Assembly: GCA_031549195.1 (NCBI GenBank)
Contig: JAVBQF010000044.1
Span: 1 to 41,093, forward strand
Origin: JAVBQF01 sp031549195
GTDB lineage: Bacteria > Bacillota_I > Bacilli_A > RF39 > UBA660
Reading direction: 5' to 3'
DNA length: 41,093 nt
In this document: one piece after another, positions 1 to 8,603 of the stretch
How positions within the stretch are numbered: the stretch's first letter is position 1
Layout of the letters: every line of letters begins with the position of its first letter
The notes under the pieces: model-generated
What the model was told of the DNA's origin: nothing
The model's database searches: none
Seen by the model: the letters and a program-made list of their open reading frames with translations, nothing else
Position numbers and translations under genes: made by a program

Positions 1-50
1 CTTTAATAATTTAATAATGTATAGTAACACGTTAAAGAGAAGTGAATTTT

Positions 51-686
51 ATGAGTGATAAAGAATCGTTTGAACAAATAATGAAAGTACAAAAAGAAAA
101 TAATGGCCACAATGTGAGAATTGCTAATTTAGATGTTTTATTTTCAAATACCGTAAATAGTGCTGTAGTTCAATATTTTTCAAATATGTTGAAAAATGTT
201 ACATTTGATGGTGAATCCTTTAGCACAGCTTTAATCCGAGGTTATTTAAACCACCGTTGTTACGCTGGCAGTATGATTTCTATATTGCCTATGCAGGATA
301 GTGATCAATTAGTAAGAGGTACATTACATTCCGGAGAAAAACACGACTATAATCATGGATGGATAGAGTTCACTTTTGATAATCAAAGATATGTATATGA
401 TACTACTGCAAAAAGAATATTTGATAGAGATCATTATTATAATATTCTATGTCCTATAAATATCATGAGAAAAACAAATGAAGAAGTGAAATCTATTTGC
501 TTAGGAACTCCAACTCTAAGGCCATATGAGCAAAGTGGCAGTACAGTAGATTTTCATATTGAACAGTTCCCAAACATTGAAGAGCACTTCATTTTTGCCC
601 CACTTTTATCTGGCGATATTACCGCCATCAAAGAAAATGGTATATATAAAGTAATTTCATTTGATGCTAAAACAAGTAAAAAATAA
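51..686 (+). CDS. transglutaminase/papain-like protein, putative
   Basis: A 211-residue soluble protein with no signal peptide or membrane segment. It has the order of residues expected of a transglutaminase-like or papain-like fold: Cys70 (in RCYAGS), His102 (in NHGWIEF) and Asp117 (in YVYDTT), with the Cys at the start of a helix and the His and Asp on successive strands. This supports a Cys-His-Asp catalytic site; the substrate is unknown. A GTG at 42 would extend the frame by three codons, but the purine-rich site AAAGAGAAG (34-42) is correctly spaced only for the ATG at 51. It is the only plus-strand gene in the first 36 kb and converges on polA across a shared terminator. The family assignment rests on motif order alone. 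Confidence 0.55.
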   Translation: MSDKESFEQIMKVQKENNGHNVRIANLDVLFSNTVNSAVVQYFSNMLKNVTFDGESFSTALIRGYLNHRCYAGSMISILPMQDSDQLVRGTLHSGEKHDYNHGWIEFTFDNQRYVYDTTAKRIFDRDHYYNILCPINIMRKTNEEVKSICLGTPTLRPYEQSGSTVDFHIEQFPNIEEHFIFAPLLSGDITAIKENGIYKVISFDAKTSKK

Positions 687-701
687 TTATGATTAAATAA
701 T

Positions 702-735
702 AAAAGTTCAACATTTATATGCTGAACTTTTTATT
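702..735. terminator. bidirectional intrinsic terminator
   Basis: Arms AAAAGTTCA (702-710) and TGAACTTTT (723-731) form a 9-bp stem around a 12-nt loop, with T-rich flanks on both strands. It sits between the ends of the convergent plus-strand gene (stop 686) and polA (stop 758) and can serve both. Confidence 0.8.
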
Positions 736-757
736 TTAATGTTTAACTAACATTTTA

Positions 758-3379
758 TTATTTTGCTTCGTACCAGTCGTTACCTTTTTCTATTTCTACT
801 TTTAATGGAACACTGAATTTATATGTATTTTCCATTATGTCTTTGACTAGTTTTGTAACAATAGGCTCTTCTTCTTTTAATACATCAAATACTAATTCAT
901 CATGCACTTGAAGAATCATTTTACTTTTTAGTTTTTTCTTATTAAACTCTTCATATAATTCAATCATTGCTTTCTTAAGAATGTCTGCACTACTTCCTTG
1001 TATTGGTGTGTTAAGTGCCATCCTCTCTCCTTGTGATCTAATCATATAATTCTTATTCTTTAGCTCCTCTATTGTTCTTTTTCTATTCATTATTGTTTTC
1101 ACATACCCAAGTTTATGAGCTTCTTCAATAGTTTCGTTCGTGAATTCCTTTATTCTTGGATATGTATTAAGATATCCATCAATGAACCTTTTGGCACTCG
1201 CAACATCAATATCCAGGTTTTCAGATAATCCAAATCCACTGATACCATATAGAATGCCAAAGTTAACAGCTTTTGCTTGTCTCCTCATATCCTTGGTCAC
1301 CATAGACTCTGATACTCCAAATATATCACTAGCTGTTTTAGTATGAATATCTTTATCCTCTACAAAGGCTTCAATCAAATTAGTTGCATTTGAAAGTGCT
1401 GCAAAGATACGTAATTCTATTTGAGAATAATCACTCGATAAAAGAATTGAATCCTCTTCTGGTATAAATGCTTTTCTTATCATTCTCCCATATTCTAATC
1501 TTATAGGTATATTTTGTAAGTTAGGTTCACTTGAAGATAGTCTTCCTGTTCTAGTTAGAGTTTGATTATATATTGTATGAATTTTACCATCTTCTTTTAT
1601 TTCACTAATTAGTCCAATACAATAATTATTATAGAGTTTGGCAAGTGTTCTATATTCTTCAATCTTCTCAATTATAGGATGAACTGTCCTTATTTTATCA
1701 AGTATATCTTTACTCGTAGAATAAGTATTATCCTTACTCTTTTTTGGATAAGGTAATCCCATTTTAACAAATAAAATTTCTCCTAATTGCTTTGGTGACA
1801 TAATATTGAACTCTTCTTCTGCTAAATTATAAATTTCAGTTGTTAAATTATCCATTTTTTCTTTTAATTCATTTCCCATCGAAGTAAGAAACTCCTTATT
1901 GACTCTAATTCCAGTAAGCTCCATATCAGCGAGTACACTAACTAATGGCATTTCTATACTTTCAAATAGATAAATAGCATCCTCATTTCTAATATCTTCT
2001 AACATCTTATCTTTAGTTTCATAAATAAATTTAGCTTTTTTTACTGCATTCTTAGCAACAACATCAACGCTTGGCATATTAAGTTTTGCAAGACTACCAA
2101 ATTCTGATTCATAAAAACCTACAGGATAGCCCATATTATTCATAATATAAGCAATATCATCTTTTATATTATAATTAAGAAGATATGCTGCTATCATTGT
2201 ATCAAAATTACAATTATCAATAGACAATCCATAATGTTTAAGTGTAATTATTACTTTTTTCAAATCATAAGTGAACTTATTATAAGTTGATAATAATACA
2301 TCACTGTTTTGTATTAATAACTCAAAAGGTACATAATAACTATTTTTTCCATCATAAATACCAAACCCAATTGGTTTGTCAGCATGATAATTATATCCAT
2401 AATTTTCAAGATATAAAGAGAAATCTCCTTCAATTTTCAAGTCATTAATATTATCTATGATAATATAATCATTCTCTTCGTTTTCTGCTTCTACATTATC
2501 TCTTAATTCTTCTTTTTTTATATCTAGTTTCTTTATTAATGAGTAAAACTCTAATTCTTCTAATAATTCAATATATCTAAAAGGATCTATTCCTCTATAC
2601 TTAATTTTTTCAAAATCTGTATCAATTGGTACATCGCAATAAATTGTAGCAAGTTCATAACTAAAATATGCTGATTCTTTTCCATCAACAAGTTTTTCTT
2701 TTAGTTTGCCTTTAATACTCTCAATATTTTTATAAATAGCATCTAAGCTTCCATATTCTTGAAGTAATGCTATAGCTGTCTTTTCACCAATTCCTTTAAC
2801 ACCTGGGATATTATCAGAAGCATCTCCCATAAGTGCTTTCAAATCTATCATTCTAATTGGATCAAGTCCATATGTCTTAAAGAATTCTTCTTTATTCATC
2901 CTTATAAAACCTTCTTGTTTTAAAAGTTTTACATCAAGATCATCTGCAATAAGTTGTAATAAATCCTTATCACTACTTATGATAGTCCCATCAAATATAG
3001 GGTCTTCCTTTACCTTTTCAGCAAACGTTCCAATAATATCATCTGCTTCATAATTATCAACTTCTAAATAGGTCATTCCCATTGCTTCAACTAATTGTTT
3101 CGCTATAGGAAACTGTAGTTTTAACTCTAGAGGAGTCTCGCTTCTACCTGCTTTATAGGTCTCATATTTATCATGCCTAAAAGTTTTACCCTTATCAAAA
3201 GCAACCATTATATAAACTGGGTTTTCTTCATTAATAATCTTATTTAACATATTTATTAGTCCATATAAGCCATTCGTAGGAAATCCCTTCGAATTTTTCA
3301 TTACATTTCCCGAATATGCAGTAGCATAGTAACTTCTAAATAATATATTATTACCATCAATAAGTATAACTTTTTTCAT
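758..3379 (-). CDS. polA: DNA polymerase I
   Basis: An 873-residue family A polymerase used in DNA repair and Okazaki-fragment maturation. Residues about 1-290 form the 5'-3' exonuclease (acidic motif EADDIIGT; helix-hairpin-helix region with DASDNIPGVKGIGEKTA). Residues about 300-470 correspond to the 3'-5' exonuclease, but the first acidic DxE motif is not visible (SLYLENYG sits where it should be), so proofreading is probably lost, as in Bacillus Pol I. The polymerase motifs are intact: motif A DYSQIELR with Asp650, motif B RRQAKAVNFGILYG near 700, and motif C QVHDELVF near 826. The ATG at 3379 has the site TAGGTG just upstream. It follows topA on the same strand but two terminators and an extended -10 promoter lie between them. 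Confidence 0.97.
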   Translation of the reverse strand: MKKVILIDGNNILFRSYYATAYSGNVMKNSKGFPTNGLYGLINMLNKIINEENPVYIMVAFDKGKTFRHDKYETYKAGRSETPLELKLQFPIAKQLVEAMGMTYLEVDNYEADDIIGTFAEKVKEDPIFDGTIISSDKDLLQLIADDLDVKLLKQEGFIRMNKEEFFKTYGLDPIRMIDLKALMGDASDNIPGVKGIGEKTAIALLQEYGSLDAIYKNIESIKGKLKEKLVDGKESAYFSYELATIYCDVPIDTDFEKIKYRGIDPFRYIELLEELEFYSLIKKLDIKKEELRDNVEAENEENDYIIIDNINDLKIEGDFSLYLENYGYNYHADKPIGFGIYDGKNSYYVPFELLIQNSDVLLSTYNKFTYDLKKVIITLKHYGLSIDNCNFDTMIAAYLLNYNIKDDIAYIMNNMGYPVGFYESEFGSLAKLNMPSVDVVAKNAVKKAKFIYETKDKMLEDIRNEDAIYLFESIEMPLVSVLADMELTGIRVNKEFLTSMGNELKEKMDNLTTEIYNLAEEEFNIMSPKQLGEILFVKMGLPYPKKSKDNTYSTSKDILDKIRTVHPIIEKIEEYRTLAKLYNNYCIGLISEIKEDGKIHTIYNQTLTRTGRLSSSEPNLQNIPIRLEYGRMIRKAFIPEEDSILLSSDYSQIELRIFAALSNATNLIEAFVEDKDIHTKTASDIFGVSESMVTKDMRRQAKAVNFGILYGISGFGLSENLDIDVASAKRFIDGYLNTYPRIKEFTNETIEEAHKLGYVKTIMNRKRTIEELKNKNYMIRSQGERMALNTPIQGSSADILKKAMIELYEEFNKKKLKSKMILQVHDELVFDVLKEEEPIVTKLVKDIMENTYKFSVPLKVEIEKGNDWYEAK

Positions 3380-3396
3380 TCTATCACCTAATACTT

Positions 3397-3402
3397 ATTA
3401 TA
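3397..3402 (-). promoter_or_regulatory. extended -10 promoter of polA
   Basis: On the minus strand TATAAT preceded by TGT gives an extended -10 element about 18 bases before the polA start. No good -35 is visible because the upstream bases belong to a terminator hairpin. Confidence 0.45.
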
Positions 3403-3405
3403 ACA

Positions 3406-3428
3406 GAAAAAAGCTGTATGTTATACAG
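3406..3428 (-). terminator. second terminator downstream of topA
   Basis: Minus-strand stem CTGTAT/ATACAG with a 3-nt loop (3414-3428), followed by CTTTTTT. It lies 3' of the stronger hairpin at 3441-3468, making a tandem terminator between topA and polA. Confidence 0.5.
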
Positions 3429-3440
3429 TTATAAAATACA

Positions 3441-3468
3441 AAAGAAAAAAAGAGGATTATTCCTCTTT
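3441..3468 (-). terminator. intrinsic terminator of topA
   Basis: Perfect 8-bp stem AAAGAGGA/TCCTCTTT (3449-3468) with a 4-nt loop, followed on the minus strand by a T-run. The topA stop codon lies inside the hairpin loop. Confidence 0.85.
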
Positions 3469-5490
3469 ATAATCACAACTGCTACAATGTATTTTGTTAT
3501 TTTTTGTAACTAATAACTCACTACAATTCAAACATAAATTACCTGTTGGCATATCCCAAGTAGCAACCTTACACTTTGGATAATTGTTACAACCATAAAA
3601 TATCTTTCCACGCTTAGTTGTTTTTTCAACGATCATTCCATCACATTTAGGACATTTAACTATTTCTTTTACTGGTTTAATATCCTTTTCTTGTTTCTTT
3701 ATATATTTACAGGCTGGATAATTACTACATGCGGTAAACTCGCCATATCTACCTTTCCTTATTACAAGTGGACTTCCACATTCTGGACAAGATTCGCCAG
3801 TCTCTTCCGGTGCTTTCTTCTCCATTTCTTTAAATGCTACTTGAACAAGAGGCTCAAATTTATCATAAAAATCCTTCAATACTTTAATAGAAACTTTATT
3901 ATCAAGAGCAATATCATCTAAATCTGTTTCCATTGCTGCAGTATACTCAACGTTTATTATATTAGAGAAAAATTCTTGTAACTTGTCAGTTGTTTCAATA
4001 CCAATATCTGTTGGTTTGAATTTCTTTTCTTCAACCACAACATAATCTCTTTCTTTAATTGTATCTATAGTCTTTGCATAAGTACTAGGTCTTCCAATAC
4101 CTAACTCTTCCATCTCTTTGATTAACTTTGCTTCTGTATACCTAGCTGGTGGCTGGGTAAAATGCTGTTCTTTATTAATTTCGTTTGAATCAATAACTTC
4201 ATTTTCTTTTAAGTCTGGAAGTATTTTATCTTCACTTGATTCATAATCCTTATAAAGTTTTAAGTATCCATCATATATTAAAGTTTGACCAGTTGCTTTA
4301 AATTGATAATTATTATTATCAATTACTACTGTTGTTGCATTTACTTTAGCATCAGCCATAATTGATGAAATAGCTCTTGCATAAATCATTGCATACAATT
4401 TATATTCGTCTGCTGTTAAGTATCTTTTAATTGATAAAGGTTCTCTGAAAGCACTAGTTGGTCTTATAGCTTCATGGGCATCCTGTACATTATCTTTGGC
4501 TTTTGCTTGTTTTACATAACCAACATACTCTTTACCATACTTATCATTAATATATTTATATCCTTGCTTAATAAACTCATCACTTAATCTTATCGAGTCT
4601 GTTCTCATATAAGTTATTAAACCTACTGTTTCATCTTCTAAATCTATACCTTCGTATAGCTTTTGAGCAATACTCATTGTCTTCTTAGCCGAAAAATTCA
4701 ATTTAGTTGAAGCTTCCTGTTGCAATGTGCTAGTAATAAATGGTGCCTTTGCTTTTTTATGTTTCTCTTTCTTTTCTACAGATTCAACTTTAAATTTATT
4801 TGTTAACTTAGAAAGAATGGTATCTGCTTCACATTCGTTCTTTATTTCAATATCCTTATGATCATAATTAAATAAATTAGCCTCAAATTCATTAAATACG
4901 GCTTCTATTGTCCAATACTCTTCTGGTATAAAGGTTTCTATTTCTCTTTCTCTATCTACAATTAATTTAAGTGCTACACTTTGAACACGACCAGCGCTCT
5001 TTCCACCTGTTTTTGACTGCATTAACTTACTTAATCTGAATCCAATTATTCTATCAAGTATTCTTCTAGTCTCTTGTGAATGCACTAAATTATCGTCAAT
5101 TTTACCAGCATTTTTAAAAGCATCTATTACCTTATCCTTAGTTATCTCATGAAATAAAACACGTTCATAATCTTTATCTTTTATACTAAGCGCGTCCTTT
5201 AAGTGCCAACTTATAGCTTCTCCCTCACGATCCGGGTCGGTTGCAAGGTAAACCATATCAGAATCCTTAACTTCCTTTTTTAATTCACTAATAAGTTTTT
5301 TCTTACCATCAATCGGAACATAACTTGGTTTAAAATCATTTTCAATATCAACCCCAAGACCAAATTTACCAGTTGTCGCTAAATCTCTAATATGCCCTTT
5401 TGATGAGACTACTTTATAATCTTTGCCTAAATATTTTTCAATCGTCTTACTCTTACTAGGTGACTCCACTATTACTAATTTTTTAGTCAT
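3457..5490 (-). CDS. topA: DNA topoisomerase I (type IA)
   Basis: A 677-residue type IA topoisomerase that relaxes negatively supercoiled DNA by passing one strand through a transient break. The N-terminal TOPRIM domain shows Glu9 and the Asp85-x-Asp87 pair (ATDPDREGEAISWHL). The catalytic tyrosine is Tyr294 in LITYMRTDS. The C-terminus (about 578-677) holds three zinc-ribbon units with CxxC pairs (CPECGS, CPKCDG, CLNCSE), the usual Firmicute arrangement. In Bacillus topA follows dprA; here the upstream gene is an unrecognised coiled-coil protein. The ATG at 5490 has site AAAGGAAG and a sigma-A promoter close upstream. Confidence 0.97.
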   Translation of the reverse strand: MTKKLVIVESPSKSKTIEKYLGKDYKVVSSKGHIRDLATTGKFGLGVDIENDFKPSYVPIDGKKKLISELKKEVKDSDMVYLATDPDREGEAISWHLKDALSIKDKDYERVLFHEITKDKVIDAFKNAGKIDDNLVHSQETRRILDRIIGFRLSKLMQSKTGGKSAGRVQSVALKLIVDREREIETFIPEEYWTIEAVFNEFEANLFNYDHKDIEIKNECEADTILSKLTNKFKVESVEKKEKHKKAKAPFITSTLQQEASTKLNFSAKKTMSIAQKLYEGIDLEDETVGLITYMRTDSIRLSDEFIKQGYKYINDKYGKEYVGYVKQAKAKDNVQDAHEAIRPTSAFREPLSIKRYLTADEYKLYAMIYARAISSIMADAKVNATTVVIDNNNYQFKATGQTLIYDGYLKLYKDYESSEDKILPDLKENEVIDSNEINKEQHFTQPPARYTEAKLIKEMEELGIGRPSTYAKTIDTIKERDYVVVEEKKFKPTDIGIETTDKLQEFFSNIINVEYTAAMETDLDDIALDNKVSIKVLKDFYDKFEPLVQVAFKEMEKKAPEETGESCPECGSPLVIRKGRYGEFTACSNYPACKYIKKQEKDIKPVKEIVKCPKCDGMIVEKTTKRGKIFYGCNNYPKCKVATWDMPTGNLCLNCSELLVTKNNKIHCSSCDYKEE

Positions 5491-5513
5491 ATAGCACTTC
5501 CTTTACTTAATTA

Positions 5514-5542
5514 CTTATACTAATAATAATTCCTTTTGTCAA
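5514..5542 (-). promoter_or_regulatory. sigma-A promoter of topA
   Basis: Minus-strand TTGACA (5537-5542), exactly 17 bases, then TATAAG (5514-5519). The predicted start lies about 17 bases before the topA ATG. One of the best consensus promoters in the window. Confidence 0.8.
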
Positions 5543-5627
5543 TAAGTTTATTTACTAGCTATAATTATATTATTATACATTTAATCAAAAATTCCTCAAA
5601 ATAAAATAATTAAATTACAATTGTAAA

Positions 5628-6248
5628 TTAATTATTTCTTTTATGCGCATTTACTCTTGTATTAATATTAAATGCTCTTTTTTTCATTTTAATATTCTTC
5701 CCCAACTCCTCAAAATTATAGGAACAACCATTATTATTAAATGCATTGCTATAATTACAAGCAGAGGAATAAGAAAAGATCCCTTCTTTTTTTATTTTCA
5801 AAATCGATTTACTAAGTTCCTCCTCAGCTTTACTATTTTCTTCAATTAATCCAGAAATGGTATCTCTTCTTTCTAATATACCTGCATATTCTTGGTTTAA
5901 CTTTGAAAAAGAGGCATCTAACTCAGTTAAATCATGATCAATTTTGTCATTACTACTAAAAATATACGAAGTCAAAACCTCTCTTGGGAATCGCAAAAAT
6001 CCATTTACATTTCTATTACTGCACCCCTTTTTTGCATTGCTCAAAAAAGCTTTATCATATTCATATTTTTTCTGTTTACTGTAATAATCTTCTAAAGAGG
6101 CTTCAATGTCTGCTGCTAACATTTCTAATTTTCTTCTTCTCCTAATTAAATTAGAAAAGCGTGTTTCCTGGGTTATATAAAGTGAAACAGTATTTTTTAA
6201 GTCTACTAAAATTCCAGTACCCATATCATATTTATTTCTTACTTCCAT
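5628..6248 (-). CDS. uncharacterised coiled-coil protein
   Basis: Not recognised. The 206-residue product is charged and largely helical: residues about 30-75 and 105-155 contain runs of Lys, Glu, Arg and Leu with coiled-coil spacing (for example LIRRRRKLEMLAADIEASL). A Ser/Asn/Cys-rich stretch follows near 160-175 and the tail is basic. There is no signal peptide or membrane segment, so it is probably cytoplasmic. The ATG follows site GGGAAG and begins 14 bases after the stop of the degenerate transglutaminase-like gene at 6263-7396; the two are probably co-transcribed and may act together. A fully AT palindrome follows the stop (about 5605-5627), too weak to call as a terminator. Confidence 0.7.
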   Translation of the reverse strand: MEVRNKYDMGTGILVDLKNTVSLYITQETRFSNLIRRRRKLEMLAADIEASLEDYYSKQKKYEYDKAFLSNAKKGCSNRNVNGFLRFPREVLTSYIFSSNDKIDHDLTELDASFSKLNQEYAGILERRDTISGLIEENSKAEEELSKSILKIKKEGIFSYSSACNYSNAFNNNGCSYNFEELGKNIKMKKRAFNINTRVNAHKRNN

Positions 6249-6262
6249 AAAAACTTCCCTAT

Positions 6263-7396
6263 TTAAAATTCATCTTCTAAATCGTCTTTATCAATTATTG
6301 ACTCTTCCAATTTGAATAATTCTTTTCTTTTACTTTCATAATTTTCTTTTATAATATCAAATATATTATCAACATTAATATTCCCATAATAATCTTTTGC
6401 ATGAACCTTCTCTACTATTTCAATCATGTTATCAATATTTAATCTATTAGCATTAAATAAATTATGATGGATATCTTCAAAGCTCATATTTAAACTATCA
6501 AAAAAGTTATTTACTAATATGTTTCCACTTTTAATCTTAAACATTTGCATCTTATCTAATGCCATCTGATAATCTTCTACACTTATTATTGATAACACAC
6601 CATCAAGTTTGTCCTCAGACCTCAAAGAACATATATCTTTTATAGTTAGTAAAAAGAAATTATATCCTAACTTTCTAATTCCATCATTGAAGTATTTTTC
6701 TTTTGGAAGACTATCTGATGATGGATCAAAGAAATATATGCCTGATAAATTATATTTGCTATCAGCTATATTTAATAAAGTTATATATGATGTTGCATTA
6801 CCATTCATAGCACCAACATACGATTTAACATTTAGTTTCGATAATACTTCTTTAAATATCAAATTAAAGCCCAATGAGTTAGTTTTCTTTGTCTCTGCTA
6901 TTGTTGGCAAATCAGAAGAGGAGGATTCATCATACTCAAGTAACTTAACTCTATCATAAACTTTCATTATCTGTTCTACTAAAGAGCATGTGTCTTTCCT
7001 TGCATCATTTGCTATCCTATTTAGGAAGCCTTCTAACTTACGATACTTTGGAAGTGTTGTAAGTGTATAATTATTGTAAGTTGATTTATATGCTACTTGC
7101 CAAGTATCAGGATTTTGATAATTCATATCTAGTATATTCTTTACTTCAGAAGAAGAATTTCTTCTTACTATATATTTTTCAATTAATCTATCATCTCTTC
7201 CACAACAAAACTCTACAATATGTTTAATTACTTCAATACTATTAAAATCTATTCCCTCATTAAAGTAAATTGTTCTAAGGTTATTTAAAAATAGAGAAAT
7301 CTTCTTTAATTCCTCTATCTCTCCTTCAGAAAGTGGGTGATTAAAAGATAGATTTTGAATAGTTGCTAAGCCACTAAAATCTTCATCTTCTACCAT
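6263..7396 (-). CDS. degenerate transglutaminase-like protein, unknown function
   Basis: A 377-residue soluble protein of unknown function. Residues about 130-255 resemble a transglutaminase-like fold: the segment SLGFNLIFKEVLSKLNVKSY (174-193) aligns in style with the usual CxGYAxxFxxLLxxLGIxxY helix, and YFFDPSSDS (221-229) with the Asp-bearing strand. The catalytic Cys is replaced by Ser174 and no His is found where the HAWN motif should be, so it is probably not a peptidase. The fold assignment is my inference from pattern. The ATG follows a strong GGGGGTG site directly after ddl, so it probably belongs to the hydrolase-murF-ddl operon. Confidence 0.65.
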   Translation of the reverse strand: MVEDEDFSGLATIQNLSFNHPLSEGEIEELKKISLFLNNLRTIYFNEGIDFNSIEVIKHIVEFCCGRDDRLIEKYIVRRNSSSEVKNILDMNYQNPDTWQVAYKSTYNNYTLTTLPKYRKLEGFLNRIANDARKDTCSLVEQIMKVYDRVKLLEYDESSSSDLPTIAETKKTNSLGFNLIFKEVLSKLNVKSYVGAMNGNATSYITLLNIADSKYNLSGIYFFDPSSDSLPKEKYFNDGIRKLGYNFFLLTIKDICSLRSEDKLDGVLSIISVEDYQMALDKMQMFKIKSGNILVNNFFDSLNMSFEDIHHNLFNANRLNIDNMIEIVEKVHAKDYYGNINVDNIFDIIKENYESKRKELFKLEESIIDKDDLEDEF

Positions 7397-7415
7397 AAAA
7401 TCACCCCCAATAATT

Positions 7416-8594
7416 TTATTTTAGTTTCCCTTTTCTTCCTCTTAATTCACTATAACCCTTTAATATATTTGTATCAAAACTATGTGTTTTACTTGTTCTT
7501 TTCTTATATTCCTTAATTCCAAGATTAATCATATCATCAAGTAAATCAGTGTACTTCTTACCAACAGCATCCCATAGGTAGAATGCAAGACTTCCAGGAC
7601 AAGTATTCACTTCATTTATATATACTTTCTTCTTCTTTTGATCAACTAAGAAGTCAATTCTAACATTACCACTAATATTTAAAGATTTAAATGCTGTTAG
7701 GGCAACTTCTCTAACCTCTTCTTTTATCTTCTCTGGAACATCAGCTGGAATCTTTCTAAATGCAGATACCATTCCTTTTGAAGCTGTTTGAGTTTTCTTT
7801 GATTTGCCAACATATTTATCTTCATATGTTAATAAATCATTATCGCTCATAACTTGCTCTATTTCACTTAAAGATTGTGATTCATAGTTACCAAACACAG
7901 CAATATTTACTTCTGTTAAATTTTCAACAACTTCCTCAACAACTACTTTTGTGTCATAACTAATAGCATCATCAATTGCTTTAATTAAGTCAGTCTCTTT
8001 TTTAGCAACTGATATTCCTACACTACTACCCAAAGTAGCAGGTTTTACAATAACTGGATAATTAAGTGAATTTACTTTTTTTATTACTGCTTTATTATCT
8101 TCTTTATATTCTGTATCATAAAACCAAACATATTTTGTCATAGGTAAATCAAAATTTTTCCATACCTGCTTTTGAATCACTTTGTCTTGACCAATACTAG
8201 CAGCCATTACGTCACTACCTACAAAAGGTATTCCAATACTTCTTAAATATCCTTGTAGTGATCCATCTTCCACATTAGTACCATGTACTATCGGAAAAGC
8301 TATGTCTATTTCCTTCACAACTGATGCGAATAGTCCTTTAGACTGAAGAACGAAAGCACCTTTTCTACAGAATAATACAACATTCTTACAGTATCTTTTT
8401 AACATATTAATATCTTGATATGTTTCAATGTCTTTTAAAACTTCCCCAGTATACCATTCTCTATCTTTTGTAATATAGATTGGAATAATCTCATACTTCT
8501 CATTGTCCATTTTATTCATTGCTTGAACAGCAGATATTACACTTACCTCATGTTCAACTGTTTCTCCACCAAAAATAACTCCTACTTTAATCAT
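7416..8594 (-). CDS. ddl: D-alanine--D-alanine ligase
   Basis: A 392-residue ATP-grasp enzyme joining two D-alanines for peptidoglycan precursors. Family marks: N-terminal VGVIFGGETVEHEVSVISA, the ATP-binding segment YPVIVKPATLGSSVGISVAK, and the metal-binding end VYINEVNTCPGS. The loop after the central domain contains LLTYEDKY, like the YEAKY of ordinary Ddl enzymes and unlike VanA-type D-lactate ligases, so a D-Ala-D-Ala product is inferred. It follows murF by 9 bases; MurF uses the dipeptide that Ddl makes. The ATG has an AGGAGG site that begins at the murF stop. Confidence 0.95.
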   Translation of the reverse strand: MIKVGVIFGGETVEHEVSVISAVQAMNKMDNEKYEIIPIYITKDREWYTGEVLKDIETYQDINMLKRYCKNVVLFCRKGAFVLQSKGLFASVVKEIDIAFPIVHGTNVEDGSLQGYLRSIGIPFVGSDVMAASIGQDKVIQKQVWKNFDLPMTKYVWFYDTEYKEDNKAVIKKVNSLNYPVIVKPATLGSSVGISVAKKETDLIKAIDDAISYDTKVVVEEVVENLTEVNIAVFGNYESQSLSEIEQVMSDNDLLTYEDKYVGKSKKTQTASKGMVSAFRKIPADVPEKIKEEVREVALTAFKSLNISGNVRIDFLVDQKKKKVYINEVNTCPGSLAFYLWDAVGKKYTDLLDDMINLGIKEYKKRTSKTHSFDTNILKGYSELRGRKGKLK

Positions 8595-8603
8595 ACTTTC
8601 CTC

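Noticed and set aside
5605..5627. AT-only palindrome after the 5628 gene as a terminator
   Set aside because: The stem has a mismatch and only one G-C-containing core (CAATTG), without a real T-run; too weak to call.
7416..8594. VanA-type D-Ala-D-Lac ligase, together with the VanY-like gene, as a vancomycin resistance set
   Set aside because: The LLTYEDKY loop is of ordinary Ddl type, vanH/vanX/vanRS are absent, and vanY-like gene is 25 kb away in another operon.
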